A stretch of 64,000 nucleotides of DNA. Source: Chrysochromulina tobinii. Taxonomy: Eukaryota; Haptophyta; Prymnesiales; Chrysochromulinaceae. Below the pieces are notes generated by a model, which saw only the letters and a list, made by a program, of their open reading frames with translations, searched no databases and was not told the origin of the DNA. Position numbers and translations under genes: made by a program. Location of the stretch: assembly GCA_001275005.1 (NCBI GenBank), contig JWZX01003412.1, positions 22,148 through 86,147 of the forward strand, given 5' to 3'. Below are positions 31,010 to 41,037 of this stretch, one piece after another; position 1 is the stretch's first letter; every line of letters starts with the position of its first letter.

Positions 31010-32397
31010 ATGGCGGCGGCCGCGACGATGATCATCACCTTATTCAAGCACTTGAAGCACATCTTCGAACCGGACATGTCGTCGTACGATCCGGATGCTG
31101 TCATCGATCATACCCTGCTCGAGACCTGCAAGCCGCACCACCGCGAGGTGGTGCAGCTGGCCATGACAGATCTGTATGGGAAGCGCATGGAAGCCATCCT
31201 CCGGCTTCCAGCGTCATGGGAGCGCTTCCTCGTTGAGCGTATGCTCAACGATAAGCGCGACCTGCTGCTGGCGCTCACCTTCCTGCAGGTGGCGCTCTGG
31301 CTGACGTTCACAAGCGTCATGCAGCTGCTGGTCCTCAATCCTAACAACAGTTGGAGCTGGTTGTGGATCGTGCCGCACCTGCTCATCACATGGGTCGTGT
31401 TTGGCCAGCGCTTCATTCTGGCGATGCACTACGCTGCGCACATACCACTCTTCAGCAAAAAGAAGATTGGCTTCGCCGCCACGCTGCTCAACGCGATCCC
31501 GACGACGGTCATGTGCAACTTCTACGGCATGCCTGCCGGCGCGTACTACGTTCACCATTGCATCATGCACCATCAGGCCAACAACTTCTTCCCGCACGAC
31601 GTCTCGTCGACGATGCCTTACGATCGCAGCTCGCCGCTCCACTTCTTTGCCTACGTGATCAACTTCATGATCCACACCTTCCTCTATCTGCCCTTCTATT
31701 GCATCGTCAAGAAGCGCTATGACATCGCCGGTGTGTGCGCCGCGCTACTCGGGACGTATATGCTCGCGATCAAGTTCCTGTACGCGTTCAACCCGCTCTT
31801 CTTCACGTGCTCGCTCGGCATCGCCTCCGTGCTCGGTCCGTTCGCGCTCATGCTGGGTAACTTTTCGCAGCACATCTTCGTTGACCCTGACTCGCCCTCG
31901 AGCAACTACACCCTCGCGTGCAACCACGTCAATGCGCCGTTCAACATGCTCACGTTCAACGACGGCTACCACATCACGCACCACGTGAACTCGGTCTGCC
32001 ACTGGAGCGAGATGCCTCTCAACTTCATTAAGAATCTCGACAAGTACGAGCAGGGCGGCGCGATCATCTTCAAGCACATCAGCTTCGATGAGATCTCGTT
32101 CGCCGTCTTCTCGGGCGAGCGGGGGCTGCGCCGGCTTGCTAAGCATGTGGTGCAGATCACGCCCAAGCATAAGAGTGAGGACGAGCTCGTCGCCATGTTC
32201 CGCCGCCGGCTGCAACCGATCGTGAACAAGGAGACGAATCTCACTTCGTCGCGCAATTCGGCGTCTTCCTCGCGAACGAAGTGCTCTGGTTCTCTGCCTG
32301 GGCGGTCGGTTGGCCGCTGGCAAAGATCCCCGCCATGGGCACTGCCGTCTTCTACGCGATCTACCACATCGGCGGGCTCAGCTGGCTGAATGCCTGA
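31010..32397 (+). CDS. Membrane fatty-acid desaturase family protein
   Basis: About 450 residues. The three histidine boxes of integral-membrane di-iron desaturases/hydroxylases are present: HYAAH, HHCIMHH (H-x3-HH) and GYHITHH (H-x2-HH). Hydrophobic segments lie around them (LLALTFLQVALWLTFTSVM, LLITWVVFGQRFIL, FAYVINFMIHTFLYLPFYCI, LLGTYMLAIKFLYAF). The enzyme should desaturate or hydroxylate an acyl or sphingoid chain in the ER or plastid. No fused cytochrome b5 domain is seen. After about residue 405 the frame becomes nonsensical (NLTSSRNSASSS), while another frame continues hydrophobically (FGVFLANEVLWFSAWAVGW) to a TGA at 32395-32397. A 56-bp GTGAGG..AACAAG segment at 32175-32230 would join the frames, as would a one-base error near 32215-32225. 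The start is ATG 31010. Confidence 0.82.
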
Positions 32398-32800
32398 ACA
32401 GCCGTGACGGACGGGATTCTCCCTTCAACGACCGGTACAGTCTCGTCCACGTGGGGTCCGTATGATGATCGATGTCTTGCGTTTGACCTGGTCCTCCGCG
32501 ACGCGCTGCATGTGGGTCTGGGTACCCCCTGCGCCGTCCGCCCCCCCCCCCCCGCCGGCGTGTTCCGGATGTGCGTGGGTCGCGCCGCGCGTGTGTGCGG
32601 GCCCCTCCGTCGAGCGGTGTTCGCGTGTCGTCGCTTTCTTAATTGATAATTCTTTTCTTGCTCGACCGTATCATGATACTGACCCGGCCGATAGTCATCG
32701 CGTCTTCTAGCGAGGCCCCGACGAGATAGCGGCCAGCGCGCTCCGGCCCGGGTTCTGTAGCTGCGGCGCCCGCGCGCAGACGACGTTATCTCGTTATGTC
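32398..32800. other. Intergenic with poly-C tract
   Basis: No gene is seen. A run of 13 C lies at 32541-32553. The region separates two convergent genes. Confidence 0.4.
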
Positions 32801-33577
32801 TTATGAGCCCCATCGCTCGGTCGTCGAGGTTGGCAGGAAGGTGGCCGGCCCCCTATCAAACGAGTAGATGTCCAGGTCGTTGCCCAGCGGCAGGATGGGC
32901 AAGAAGGCGCCACCGCTGTTGTATCGCTGCTGCGCCTGATCGAGATCACTCAGATCGAGCGCCGCGGCGAGCGCGGCGGCGCTGAGGGCCTTGCGTTCAC
33001 CGGTGCCCACGCTCACGTCGGCAGGGCTGAAGCCTGAGCGTGTCTGCCGCTCGTCGGGTGAGGAGGGCAGCGAGATCGAGTCGTCGCCAGAGGGCACTGG
33101 CCGAGCGCTGAGCGCGTCCTCGCACTCCTCCTCTCCATCCACTTCCCTGCTCATCGGCTTCCATTGGAGCGCTCGCGCGGCGGCGCCATGCAACCGCGCG
33201 CTCTGCAGCAGCTCATCCTGGAAGCTGTTCAGCCGCTCGACTAGCTCGCGGTCGTCCGCTACCGAGTCGTACATCTTGCCATTAAAGAACTCGATGCACC
33301 AAATACGCTCCTCCTCGCGGGTGCTGTTTGGCGGATCGAGCAGCAGGTGGCAGCTGGGTACGAGCTGCAGCATGTCGAGCTCGACGCCTCCGGCCTCGAG
33401 ACGCTGCATTTTGCGCTTCGCAATGCTCGCCAGCCGCATCTTCTCCTGCTGCCACGCCTGGTCCTCGGTGTCAAAGTCATCCCGGAGGAGCATCACCCAT
33501 CCGTCAAAGCCTGCACGCGCCTGCAGCTCCCGCGAGGAGCAGTGGAAGATAATATACGCCTGCGCGGTGCTTGCCAT
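32801..33577 (-). CDS. Uncharacterised 258-residue protein
   Basis: No family is recognised. The start is ATG 33577 (MASTAQAYIIFHCSSREL); the frame is open upstream, but that extension reads like UTR. The N-terminal about 140 residues look like a compact alpha/beta domain (YIIFHCSSRELQARAGFDGW, MLLRDDFDTEDQAWQQEKMR, LDMLQLVPSCHLLLDP, RIWCIEFFNGKMYDS). A short coil follows (DDRELVERLNSFQDELLQSA), then a Ser/Pro-rich and Ala/Leu-rich tail with LSAAALAAALDLSDLDQAQQ. No signal peptide or TM segment is present. Codon use is GC-rich like its neighbours, which supports a real gene. Confidence 0.55.
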   Translation of the reverse strand: MASTAQAYIIFHCSSRELQARAGFDGWVMLLRDDFDTEDQAWQQEKMRLASIAKRKMQRLEAGGVELDMLQLVPSCHLLLDPPNSTREEERIWCIEFFNGKMYDSVADDRELVERLNSFQDELLQSARLHGAAARALQWKPMSREVDGEEECEDALSARPVPSGDDSISLPSSPDERQTRSGFSPADVSVGTGERKALSAAALAAALDLSDLDQAQQRYNSGGAFLPILPLGNDLDIYSFDRGPATFLPTSTTERWGS

Positions 33578-34392
33578 CCCTACTCGGGGGGCAGCGTATG
33601 TCGAAAGGAACTCTATCTCGACCGCAAGCAGGAAGTGTTCAGCGAACCGCGCGGCGCGCGCGGTTCGGCGGTAGTGCACAGGACGAGCGTCTTCGCCTCG
33701 GACGTTTCCGCAAGCTTTTGCGTTTTTTGGCAAGTTTTCTCGATTCGGGGGGTTTACGCCTTGCCGCGAAAGGTCAGGTCAGTTCAGTTCAGTTCAGAGA
33801 GCACATTTGACAGGCTTCCGTTAGGTTGTCTGTTGTTGATGTAGTAACTGAACTGAACTGCCCGCGAAAATGGAAAAACACCACGCGTCGCCCCCGTGCA
33901 CGCCCAACGAAAGAAGACCACCCGCATGTTGACTACAGTATCTTGCCGCAAGCCCGCAAGAACCCGCACAGCAGAGATAAGCCAAAGGCAAAGCGAATAG
34001 CGGAAGCGGGAAAGCCGGTTTGACGTCACGCGTTCTTTACACAGGGGAGGGACGGGTACCCTAAGTATGTAACCTACAGATGACTTAAGTAACTCACACA
34101 TACAACAGAGACTTGACCGGACGTTGGCCATTTGTACATGGTAGACGAGACACACAAGCACAAGCAAGCCCATTGACTAACTCACTCACGAAAGTAGAAC
34201 ACGAGACGCGCACAACACTCATGGGGAAGAGCAAGGCACACACGTTGCGTCGGACGATAGTATGTGTACTCTCATCATGCTGACTCAGTGCACGAGAGCC
34301 GGAGCTCGGCCCTGGTCCCGCCAGTGCTGCACATGTAGGCACGGGCACGGGCTCTTGTAGGCACAGGCACAGCTCACTCGCCGTCTTAGAGT
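33578..34392. other. Intergenic holding a small TIR element
   Basis: Apart from the element at 33772-33861 I see no gene. The rest is moderately AT-rich compared with the coding DNA. It includes the 5' flank of the unknown minus-strand gene and the 3' flank of the ankyrin gene. Confidence 0.4.
33772..33861 (-). mobile_element. MITE-like element, copy A
   Basis: The segment is bounded by CAGTTCAGTTCAGTT (from 33780) and its inverse AACTGAACTGAACTG (to 33860). The core TGTCTGTTGTT..TAACGGAAGCC (read on the minus strand) also occurs in copy B. The 8-mer CCGCGAAA flanks it on both sides (33764-33771 and 33862-33869), as a target-site duplication would. It is too short to encode protein. Confidence 0.7.
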
Positions 34393-35601
34393 TCAACAAA
34401 CGTAGCTGAGTTGAGCCGTTGCGCCCGATTTAGGCGATACGTTTGTTTGGTAGTTGACATCGACGATCGCCTGCAGCAGCAGCTCGTGAACCGCGCGCTG
34501 GTTGAAACGCATCGCGAGCCCGGCAGCGGTGTTGCCGTCGGCGTCGAGCGCGCCAATGTGGGCGCCTGCGTCGATGAGCAAGTTGACACATGTTCTCAAT
34601 CCGCGCGCCGCGGCCCAGTGAAGCGGGAAGCGGTCGCCGTCGGGGTCGCGCAAGTTGACAGAGATGGTCTCCCTGATCCCCGGGTCCTTCTCGAGGTTGT
34701 ACGCGCGCAGCATCGAGGCGAGCTCGCGTGTCTTATTCCCCAAGCAGAGCTGTGAGATTGGTCCCTCATTGCCCGTTGACTTCTTCACGTCGTCTATGGG
34801 CGGGCCGTACTTGATGATATCGCCGATTTCGAACTGGTCGCAGTCGAGCGCGAGCTCGGCAGGCGTGCGCCCCTGTGCGTCGCGCGCCGTCTTGTCCGCG
34901 CCCGCCTCGAGTAGAAGGACGACGCACCGACGAAAGCCGCGCGCCGCCGCCCAATGCAGCGGCGTGCGGTCGCCGTCGACGTCGAACTCGTTGACATTGT
35001 GGCCGAGCGCGATGAAGCTCTTGACCTGCGTCACCTGGTTGAAGGCCACGCGCAGCGAAAGGCCCTGCAACTGCTCGGTCACCTGTTTCTTGTCGTTGTG
35101 GTACACAGTGCCGATGCCAAGAGCGCGCTCAGTATCGCCCAACGTCTGTCGAAAGGTTTGTCGTGCTGACAAGAACATGCGCGACGAAAACGCCCCGCCC
35201 ACTGCGTTGAGCGAGCGCGTGCTCAAGGACCCGAGGATCGAGCCGATGCTCCTCTGCGAGTCCGGGACCCCATCTGCAGAAACGGAACGCCCTCTGCGAT
35301 TCGCTGCTGATGGGGTCCCGGGCGTGCCGATTCTGCTGAGCGGCAGCAGCACGGCAGCTTTGGGCTGTGGCTGTGTCAGGGATGGATGATCGCTTTGGCT
35401 GCCGTTCGAGTCAGTGTCCGACTCCTGGACTAGAGGTGGCATCTCCTCGCTCTCATCGACGAAAGCCCCCTTGTCGTGCTGCGTCGTGTCCAATTGCGGA
35501 CGTGTCGCAACTGCGAATGAAGTGTTGTCAAAGAAACCGCGGAAGACATCGAACGCCGACTCCATAGAGAGGGCGGGTACATCGGCTGGTGGGACGGCCA
35601 T
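34393..35601 (-). CDS. Ankyrin-repeat protein
   Basis: A 402-residue protein from ATG 35601. The N-terminal half is low-complexity (Ser/Pro/Gln/Asp), followed by a Ser/Arg-rich stretch that could be phosphorylated (RRGRSVSADGVPDSQRSIGS). The C-terminal half carries two pairs of ankyrin repeats with clear GDRTPLHWAAARGFRRCVVL / LLEAGADKTARDAQGRTPAELAL and GDRFPLHWAAARGLRTCVNL / LIDAGAHIGALDADGNTAAGLAM motifs, separated by a less regular region of about 75 residues. The pairs resemble each other, which suggests internal duplication. Ankyrin repeats mediate protein-protein contacts, and the partner is unknown. The gene sits between two inverted copies of a MITE-like element. Confidence 0.8.
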   Translation of the reverse strand: MAVPPADVPALSMESAFDVFRGFFDNTSFAVATRPQLDTTQHDKGAFVDESEEMPPLVQESDTDSNGSQSDHPSLTQPQPKAAVLLPLSRIGTPGTPSAANRRGRSVSADGVPDSQRSIGSILGSLSTRSLNAVGGAFSSRMFLSARQTFRQTLGDTERALGIGTVYHNDKKQVTEQLQGLSLRVAFNQVTQVKSFIALGHNVNEFDVDGDRTPLHWAAARGFRRCVVLLLEAGADKTARDAQGRTPAELALDCDQFEIGDIIKYGPPIDDVKKSTGNEGPISQLCLGNKTRELASMLRAYNLEKDPGIRETISVNLRDPDGDRFPLHWAAARGLRTCVNLLIDAGAHIGALDADGNTAAGLAMRFNQRAVHELLLQAIVDVNYQTNVSPKSGATAQLSYVC

Positions 35602-35822
35602 GAGAGGGACCAGCCGGAGTTGCCACGAGACCAACTCCTTCGTCTCCTTCGTTTTTTTCGTGACTTGTGCATGGATAAAATCAGAAATAGACTTGTGCTA
35701 AATTTGCTGATTGAATCATCCATCAATCTCGGAAGGCTGCTTCAAAATTCTTCTGAGAGTTCGATGGAAAAAAAGAGCGGTCGGTCGACCACGACCGCTG
35801 ACGTGCAGCGCGTGGTGCATTG

Positions 35823-35964
35823 TTCAGTTCAGTTACTACATGTACATAAACAAGAAAACAACACTCAACACCTCTGCAACAGACAACCTAACGGAAGCCT
35901 ATCGAATGTGCTCTCGAGGCTAGCAGTGGGGGTGAACTGAACTGAACTGAACTGAACTGAACTG
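35823..35964 (+). mobile_element. MITE-like element, copy B (inverted relative to copy A)
   Basis: Begins TTCAGTTCAGTTAC and ends with six AACTG units. The core AACAGACAACCTAACGGAAG, then CCTATCGAATGTGCTCTC, matches the reverse complement of copy A, with extra bases at about 35837-35870. It is flanked on both sides by the 8-mer GTGCATTG (35815-35822 and 35965-35972), consistent with a target-site duplication. Confidence 0.75.
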
Positions 35965-36261
35965 GTGCATTGGCTTGGTGCTGACCTTGTGACCTACAAG
36001 TGCTGTCTGCTGTAGACTGACTTTTCGACTTTTGTGTCTTGAGAGGGGTTCAATCAGTGGTTCAATTGGAGGGGTTGCTCAGAGTTTTGCGAAATTTAGA
36101 GAAAAAATTGCCAGCGGCGCCGCAAGTCGCGAAATTTTCGAAATTTGCCATTCACCGCACCATTGACCATTCGGGAGGCACACGCAGTTTTAGGCTTTTA
36201 CATGTAGCAGTTCACAATAAGTTTGGAAGCTCGTACCGTCGTCCTTATCGTCCGCCGTAGC

Positions 36262-36330
36262 TGTTCAACACAAGTCAAGTCAAGTCACTTCCAAAAAATC
36301 AGACAACCTATTACAGTAAGCCCATCGAAA
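36262..36330 (+). repeat. Degenerate relative of the AACTGAACTG element
   Basis: AAGTCAAGTCAAGTC is followed by CAGACAACCTATTACAGTAA and CCCATCGAAA. These resemble the core of copies A and B, but the right end is not recognisable. This is likely an old decayed copy; chance similarity is possible. Confidence 0.35.
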
Positions 36331-36467
36331 CGCGCGAGCCACCCTGCGGTGGCGCACGACACAGCGCTTGAGCTCGTAGTGAGGAGATACTCCGCGACGC
36401 GGAGTGGCGAAGGTCTTCCTGGCTCGTGCGGAGGTATTGCCGTCGACGGCCGCACGATTAGCACGGC

Positions 36468-39335
36468 ATGAGGCTGGTGCGATCCGTCTCCCTCGTCAGC
36501 CTCATCGGCACAGCAGCCAGCACCAGCGTGCGCTCACTTGCGAGCCTGCCTCAGACGTCGGCTGTGGCCGCGTGGACTGGCAGCGTGCGAAGGGCTACGG
36601 CCGTTCACCGCGCGCAGCTGCAGCACGTGTGCATGCAGGCGACCGGCGCTCCCGCCGCCATGGCCGAGCAGCAGATCGCACCCGCCAAGGGCGGCTACGA
36701 CCACACGACAATCGAGCCCAAGTGGCAAGACTACTGGGACGAGCACGACACCTTTGCTACACTGCGGCGCGAGGGCAAGGAGAAGAAGTATGTGCTCGAC
36801 ATGTTCCCGTACCCGTCGGGCGCGGGGCTGCACGTGGGCCACCCCGAGGGCTACACGGCGTCGGACATCATGGCGCGCTACTGGCGCATGTGCGACTACG
36901 ACGTGCTGCACCCGATGGGATGGGACGCCTTCGGTCTGCCTGCAGAGCAACACGCTATCAACACGGGCACGAGACCCGAGGAGACGACGAAGGCGAACAT
37001 AGCCAACTTCAAACGGCAGCTGCGCTCGCTCGGCTTCTCGTACGACTGGAAGCGCGAGCTCGCCACCACCGACATCGGTTATGTCAAGTGGACGCAGTGG
37101 ATCTTTCTGCAGCTCTTCAAGAAAGACCTGGCGGTTCAAAGTGAGGTTCGTGTGAACTGGTGCGCCGAGTTGGGCACCGTCCTCGCTAACGAGGAGGTCA
37201 TCGACGGCAAGTCGGAGCGCGGCGGCTTCCCGGTGATGCGCATGCCGCTCCGCCAGTGGGTTCTCCGCATCACTGAGTACGCCGAGCAGCTCGCTGCAGA
37301 CTTGGCCACAGAGGGTATTGAGTGGCCAGAAGGCACCATGACGATGCAGAAGACGTGGATCGGGCGCTCCGAGGGCGCCGAGATCACGTTCGAAGTGGAG
37401 GGCGCGAGCGCGAGCACGCCGCAGACGATCGATGTGTTCACCACGCGGCCCGACACGCTGATGGGAGCGACGTACGCAGTCATCGCGCCCGAGCATCCGC
37501 TGGCCGCCGCGCAGCTTGCGGCGGCGGACAAGGGCGGTTCTGACGACGCGACGGCCGCGGCACTGCGGGCATACGTCAAGGCTGCCGCGGGCCGCTCCGA
37601 TCTCGACCGCTCGACGGCCAAAGTCAAGAGTGGCGTATGGAGCGGGCTCCATGTCAAACACCCGCTCACAGGCAAAGCGCTCCCACTCTGGGTAGCCGAC
37701 TACGTGCTTGCGGGCTACGGCACTGGCGCGGTGATGGCCGTGCCCGCGCACGACGAGCGAGATTTCGAGTTTGCGAAGGCGTTCAACCTGCCCATCGTCC
37801 AGGTGGTGGCACCCTCTGTGGGCGCGCCGTCACTCGACTTCGGTGCCGAAGGGGCGGCCGCGTACACGGAGCTCGGCGTGTGTGTCAACTCGGGGGAGGG
37901 CTTGGACGGCCTCAGCACCCTCGACGCGAAGACGGCGATGATCGCAAAGCTGACCACGCTCGGTAAGGGCAAGGGCAAGATCACGTACAAGCTGCGCGAT
38001 TGGGTCTTCTCCCGCCAGCGCTACTGGGGCGAGCCCATCCCCATTTACTTTCCGGTGACGGTGCATGAGGCGGGAGGTGACCCTCGTAAGGGCGATCCGC
38101 ACACGATCGATTACAACACGCCCATCCCCGTGCCGGAATCTGAGCTGCCCGTGGCGCTGCCGGATATTGAGGATTTCAAGCCGGGATCAGACCCGCAGGG
38201 TGTGCTTGCCAAGGCGGAAGTTGCCCACTGGCGCTACTTCCAGAAGGAGGGCAAGTGGTATGCGCGCGAGACGAACACGATGCCGCAGTGGGCTGGCTCG
38301 TGCTGGTACTACTTGCGCTTCGCTGACCCTGCGAACGGCGCTGCGGCGTGGTCGCCCGAGGCCGAGAAGGCGTGGCTACCGGTCGATCTGTACGTGGGCG
38401 GCGCCGAGCACGCTGTGCTGCACCTGCTGTATGCGCGCTTCTGGCACAAGGTGCTCACTGATGGCCAGCGATGGCCTCTGACTGGACTGCCTCAGATAGC
38501 CTCTGGTTGACGCTCGCTGACCTCGGATTGCGTCCCTCCTCAGGTACTTTTCGACCTCGGGCTAGTAACGACCAAGGAGCCCTTCAAGAAGCTGGTGCAC
38601 CAGGGCATGATCCTGGGTGAGGATGGCGAGAAGATGTCCAAGAGCCGCGGCAACGTAGTCAACCCGGACGACATCGTCATGCAGTACGGCGGCGACGCCA
38701 TGCGCCTGTACGAGATGTTCATGGGGCCGCTCGAGGCCGTGAAGCCGTGGCAGACGGAGCAGATCTCGGGCGTCGTGCGCTTCCAGAACCGCGTGTACGC
38801 GCTCGCGGCCAAGCACGCGGCCGCGGCCGGTGAGGAGACGATCTTGCCCGGGACGATGACTGAGGAGACGGCGCGCCTAATGCATCAGACGGTGCGCAAG
38901 GTGACTCTCGACATCGAGGCGATGTCGTTCAACACGGCCATCTCGCAAATGATGGTCTTTTCGAATCACCTTCAGTCGCTTAGCACGCCTCCGCCCACCG
39001 AAGCGCTCACGAAGCTCACGTTGCTCCTTGCGCCCTTCTCGCCGCACCTTTCCGAGGAGATCTGGCAAACGCTGCTTGGCCACCCGGAGTCGGTCTCGTT
39101 TGCCACGTGGCCCACGTACGACGAGAAGATGTGCGAGGTGACGACCGTGACGCTGGGCGTGCAGGTCAACGGCAAGGTGAGGTCGGAGATCACGCTCGAG
39201 AAGACGGCCGACGCAGACGAGGCCAAGGCCGCGGCGCTCGCTGACGAGAAGGTGCAGAAGGCCATCGGCGACAAGGAGGTCAAAAAGTTCGTGTACGTTC
39301 CTGGCCGCATCCTGAACTTTGTCCTCGGGAAGTGA
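36468..39335 (+). CDS. Leucyl-tRNA synthetase, bacterial/organellar type (2 exons)
   Basis: Coding 36468-38450 and 38544-39335, 924 residues. The 93-bp intron 38451-38543 (GTGCTC..CCTCAG, phase 0) restores [21 protein letters not shown]. Class Ia landmarks: HVGH at about residue 122 (HIGH motif), [15 protein letters not shown], the CP1 editing domain with [14 protein letters not shown] and [12 protein letters not shown], then [18 protein letters not shown], and KMSKS at about residue 691. The C-terminus ([23 protein letters not shown]) is the bacterial-type tail. The enzyme charges tRNA-Leu with leucine and edits mischarged products. The first about 70 residues are a basic, Ser/Ala-rich presequence with a hydrophobic start ([15 protein letters not shown]), which suggests import into plastid and/or mitochondrion, possibly through the ER in a secondary plastid. 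Confidence 0.93.
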
Positions 39336-40216
39336 TGAGAGAGTGAACGCAGGATTAGCGCGAGAGCGGGCGGGTGAACTCGAATTTGGTGCTGTGGTGT
39401 ACCTGCGCGCGCCCTGGGTTTGCAGCAACTCAAATCGAATTCTGACGCGACGTGAGGGCGCCTGCTTAGATAACGCCAAAAAGACGAGAAGCTCGAATTC
39501 CGGATGGCGCGGATCGAGATCGCGGTGGTCCGGGTTCGGCGGAACGCTAAGCCTAAGGTTGAACGAAGTACGAACGACTTGGCGATGGTCTTCCGGTAAG
39601 ATCTTCGCATCTTCGTTTACTGTAACCGGGTTCACGTCACGTCGTCGGACGTCGCGATCGTATCGGGTATCGCTTCTCTCCACTGTCTCTCGTCTCAACA
39701 CTCAAGAGTCGTCAGTCGACGCGAGTCTCGAGAGAGCGGTGTTGAGGTGAATTTTATTTAAGCGTTATAACTATTTAAATAACTATTCGAGAGAAGAGAA
39801 CCATGCAGAGTAATAAAATTCATCAAATTTTGAACCATCCCTAGTTCCCGCTCCCATTGCAGTGGCCAGTGCACGTCCGAAGCAAGCAAGCAAGCTTGTC
39901 GAAACCTCCAGTGTTCATAATTTCTCACCCACACCCTGTGTGAGAACCACAGGGTATTTCTGTCCACATGCTGTGAATGTCTGCGCCCTCCACGTAGTGT
40001 CTCGACGTAGTGTCTGCACGGGGTCGGTGGTCGTACGTGTTTAACGTGTAGCCGGGAGGCCACAAATTAACGTGAACTTAAGTGAACGACCGGGAGCAGC
40101 GGGGGCCGTACTGAGCGACAGCGGTGTAGTGAGCGTGTGAAGGGACCGCGCTGAGTCCAAAAGTGTGAAGAACACAGCAGAACAATTCACACGCGCGAGC
40201 CGAAGACTGCCTTCCA
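39336..40216. other. Intergenic
   Basis: No gene is recognised. At about 39881-39904 a GCAAGCAAGCAAGCT..GTCGAAAC block resembles the small element at 1642-1670. The Kish 5' UTR should lie at the right end. Confidence 0.35.
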
Positions 40217-40671
40217 ATGGTGCGCATGTCCCGACACCACCGTGCCGCCGGTCGGTCCTGTGCTGACAGCGCTTCGCCATCCGCAGTCGGCACTCTTCAA
40301 CTTTAAGTCTTTCCTCATCGTGATTCTCCTCTTCATATGCGCCTCAACCTACTTACGGCAGCAACGACCTTCAATGTTTGTAGAGAAGAAGCCTGGGTGC
40401 GCGCCGTCATGGCACCTCTCGCTCGCTGTCCAGCTATCGAAACAACTCCTTACCCTGTGTGCACTGCCACTGTTCCGCAGATTATTCGGTCTCGTGTACA
40501 AAGCTTCTGTGATCGGTGCGCTGCTGAACTGTCCTCGCTCCTTGTCCTCTCCCATCTTTTTCTGTGCGTTCTCATGCCGCGCCTTTCGTGCGCACGCCCT
40601 CAGGCACGAGGTTGAGTCCATACGTTTCGCTCAGCTGCATACTCATGGGTGTATGGAACTTGTTCTTCTGA
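40217..40671 (+). CDS. Kish/TMEM167 family small Golgi membrane protein (4 exons)
   Basis: Coding exons: 40217-40219 (the ATG alone), 40287-40396, 40481-40515 (35 bp) and 40604-40671. They total 216 bp and encode 71 residues; animal Kish/TMEM167 is about 72. The product runs M-SALFNFKSFLIVILLFIC..., then KKPG/LFGLVYKASVIG/TRLSPYVSLSCILMGVWNLFF, matching the family's MSAIFNFQSLLTVILLLIC start, the K-x-G-LLGIFWK centre and the ER-x-SPYVA C-terminus. Two TM helices are visible. Kish is an early-secretory/Golgi protein needed for constitutive secretion. Introns are 67, 84 and 88 bp, and all three begin GTGCGC and end CGCAG or CTCAG. The splice joins preserve frame exactly, which strongly supports the model. 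No long single ORF reveals this gene. Confidence 0.9.
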
Positions 40672-41037
40672 GTTCACTGTGTGCGTTTTTGGTGGACACA
40701 ACCTGCCGTACTCGAGACGGCCAGACGGGACATGTATACAACGCTACGAGTAAGAGTCGTTAGCTACGTGGTTAGAGTAGCTGCTTGAAGAGTGATAAAT
40801 CGTGTCTTCAAAACAATTATACACTACATGAGACTCACTGGACACGGCCCTAACGGCCCACGCGCACGGCATCGGCAAGCCGATGGCCCACAAAAGCCCA
40901 CACCAATTGGCCCACACTGCACACTTACCGTACACCGTTTACACGCCACACGGCCCGCGCGCGCGGCGACCAGGACCACGGCATTCAATACTGTCGCAGT
41001 CTGCAGACCGTGCCGTTCCGAAATCGATGCTCTCGCC
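40672..41037. other. Intergenic, 5' flank of the MFS gene
   Basis: The MFS reading frame stays open back to 40792, but the added residues are Arg/Pro/His-rich and lack any TM or signal sequence, so I treat this as 5' UTR. Confidence 0.4.

Larger units (their letters stand above)
35602..36467. other. Intergenic with TIR element and degenerate relative
   Basis: Contains copy B of the MITE-like element (35823-35964) and, at about 36262-36330, a partial resemblance to it (CAGACAACCTA and CCATCGAAA blocks after AAGTCAAGTCAAGTC). No coding frame is convincing. The LeuRS promoter and 5' UTR should be in the final 150 bases. Confidence 0.4.

Noticed and set aside
36534-37751. 405-residue minus-strand frame opposite LeuRS
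   Set aside because: The plus strand has all LeuRS motifs; the antisense product shows none.
40792-41037. N-terminal extension of the MFS transporter
   Set aside because: In frame, but Arg/His/Pro-rich with no TM segment; ATG 41038 fits better.
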